From: a virus
IMG/VR virus record: IMGVR_UViG_3300029787_000151
Location: 1 to 36,723 of that record
Strand: one strand, 5' to 3'
Length of the DNA: 36,723 bases
A model generated the notes under the pieces. The model was given only the letters and a program-made list of their open reading frames with translations, made no database searches and was not told the origin of the DNA. Position numbers and translations under genes: made by a program. Shown in pieces: positions 36,277 through 36,723 of the stretch. Numbering within the stretch: position 1 is the stretch's first letter; every line of letters starts with the position of its first letter.

Positions 36277-36293
36277 TTTACGTAATACGTAAA
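36277..36293. promoter_or_regulatory. Palindromic operator OL2, upstream of nuclease copy 2
   Basis: TTTACGT-AAT-ACGTAAA is a perfect inverted repeat with arms identical to those at 810-826; only the 3-bp spacer differs. It lies between the truncated repressor copy and the early operon start, and partly overlaps the expected -35 region of that promoter. Conservation of the arms with change of the spacer is what a dimeric repressor site would show. Confidence 0.72.
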
Positions 36294-36306
36294 CCCTATT
36301 TGTTTA

Positions 36307-36723
36307 TCACGTTGCATTATTTATTTTTAAAAGCGTATCTGATTCCAAATCAGCCCAGACAACCCCATGAAATTCTGGCTGCTCGACCATCACGATGGTG
36401 GGTGATGCCCATTTGATTTTTAGATTTGTGTAATTTCCGAAATACAAGGATTCCATAGAATAGGTATTACGGCCTGACTGGTAAAGGATGCCATAGAGAA
36501 GTTCATTACTCTCAGTCATGGCACAGCAATACTTGCCCAATGCCCTGGGATCAATTGTGCTGGTAACAACTGGCGTCCTTGGCAAAATACTCATCATGCC
36601 GTGCATCCAACTGCTGGGGTGGTCCTCTAGTCCTTCCAAATCCCAGTACAGCGCCATCATATCGTCAGCAAAATAATCGTGCATATAAACGGCCTTGTTT
36701 GCGTATTTCTTTGATCGTTCGGT
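36307..36723 (-). CDS. Repressor, copy 2 (partial, runs off right edge)
   Basis: The frame is open from the edge to TGA 36307-36309 and encodes the C-terminal 138 residues of a repressor that is about 90% identical to the one at 837-1616. Differences are scattered (for example D-G-L to E-G-L, R-G-P to R-T-P, M-M-I to V-M-V), and most DNA changes look synonymous or conservative. It ends one residue earlier. The HTH half lies outside the window, so it is unknown whether the DNA-binding specificity is the same. The presence of the same operator downstream suggests that it is. Confidence 0.85.
   Translation of the reverse strand, partial: TERSKKYANKAVYMHDYFADDMMALYWDLEGLEDHPSSWMHGMMSILPRTPVVTSTIDPRALGKYCCAMTESNELLYGILYQSGRNTYSMESLYFGNYTNLKIKWASPTIVMVEQPEFHGVVWADLESDTLLKINNAT

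Noticed and set aside
1-36723. Identical terminal repeats of a complete linear phage genome
   Set aside because: The homologous ends differ by roughly 10% in the repressor and much more in the nuclease, so they are not direct terminal repeats of one molecule.

Overview
This window looks like almost the whole genome of a temperate, short-tailed (podovirus-type) phage of a marine alphaproteobacterium. The podovirus call rests on the order of the late genes: small and large terminase, T7 gp8-like portal, scaffold, major capsid, gp11-like tail tube, a large tail tube B-like protein, gp13/gp14-like internal proteins, three large injected-type proteins, and a tail fibre with a T7 gp17-type N-terminus. 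The temperate call rests on a CI-like repressor facing a Cro-like gene, a tyrosine integrase with all its catalytic residues, an excisionase-like gene and an intact attP. The host assignment is an inference from remembered relatives of several small proteins. I see no DNA polymerase, primase or helicase, so replication probably depends on the host, assisted by a phage nuclease and annealing protein.

Layout. 1-764 (-): partial PD-(D/E)XK nuclease. 837-1616 (-): repressor. 1711-5085 (+): Cro-like gene, VRR-NUC nuclease, PAPS-reductase-like enzyme, NPPY methyltransferase and small genes. 5147-24087 (+): packaging and virion genes. 24084-28391 (+): tail fibre and adhesin genes. 28391-30864 (+): small membrane proteins and an M15 endolysin. 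30857-31420 (+): three tiny basic proteins. 31421-31683: attP. 31807-33517 (+): integrase and neighbours. 33624-36241 (-): early recombination operon (nuclease, 38-aa membrane protein, winged helix protein, annealing protein, unknown, excisionase). 36307-36723 (-): second, diverged repressor copy cut by the window edge.

Four things stand out. (1) The major capsid gene is split by a 204-nt group I intron (11942-12145). It has recognisable P1, P3, P4, P7 and P10 pairings, and removing it restores a 287-aa capsid protein. (2) A lysis-region gene (28955-29694) is interrupted by a 21-bp mRNA hairpin that carries stop codons. Its five non-Watson-Crick pairs are all G-U, and the geometry resembles a translational bypass element. 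(3) A 17-bp palindrome, TTTACGT-N3-ACGTAAA, lies before both nuclease operons, with variants before the integrase operon and at the repressor start: a likely repressor regulon. (4) The window ends are homologous but not identical (repressor about 90% identical, nucleases strongly diverged). This is either a real duplicated module or a slightly over-length contig or clone made from two strains, with a unit genome of about 35.5 kb.

Working model: the repressor shuts the leftward recombination/excision operon, its own region and the integrase operon through the shared palindrome. Induction releases nuclease, annealing protein and excisionase together, followed by the long, translationally coupled rightward virion and lysis transcript that ends before attP.
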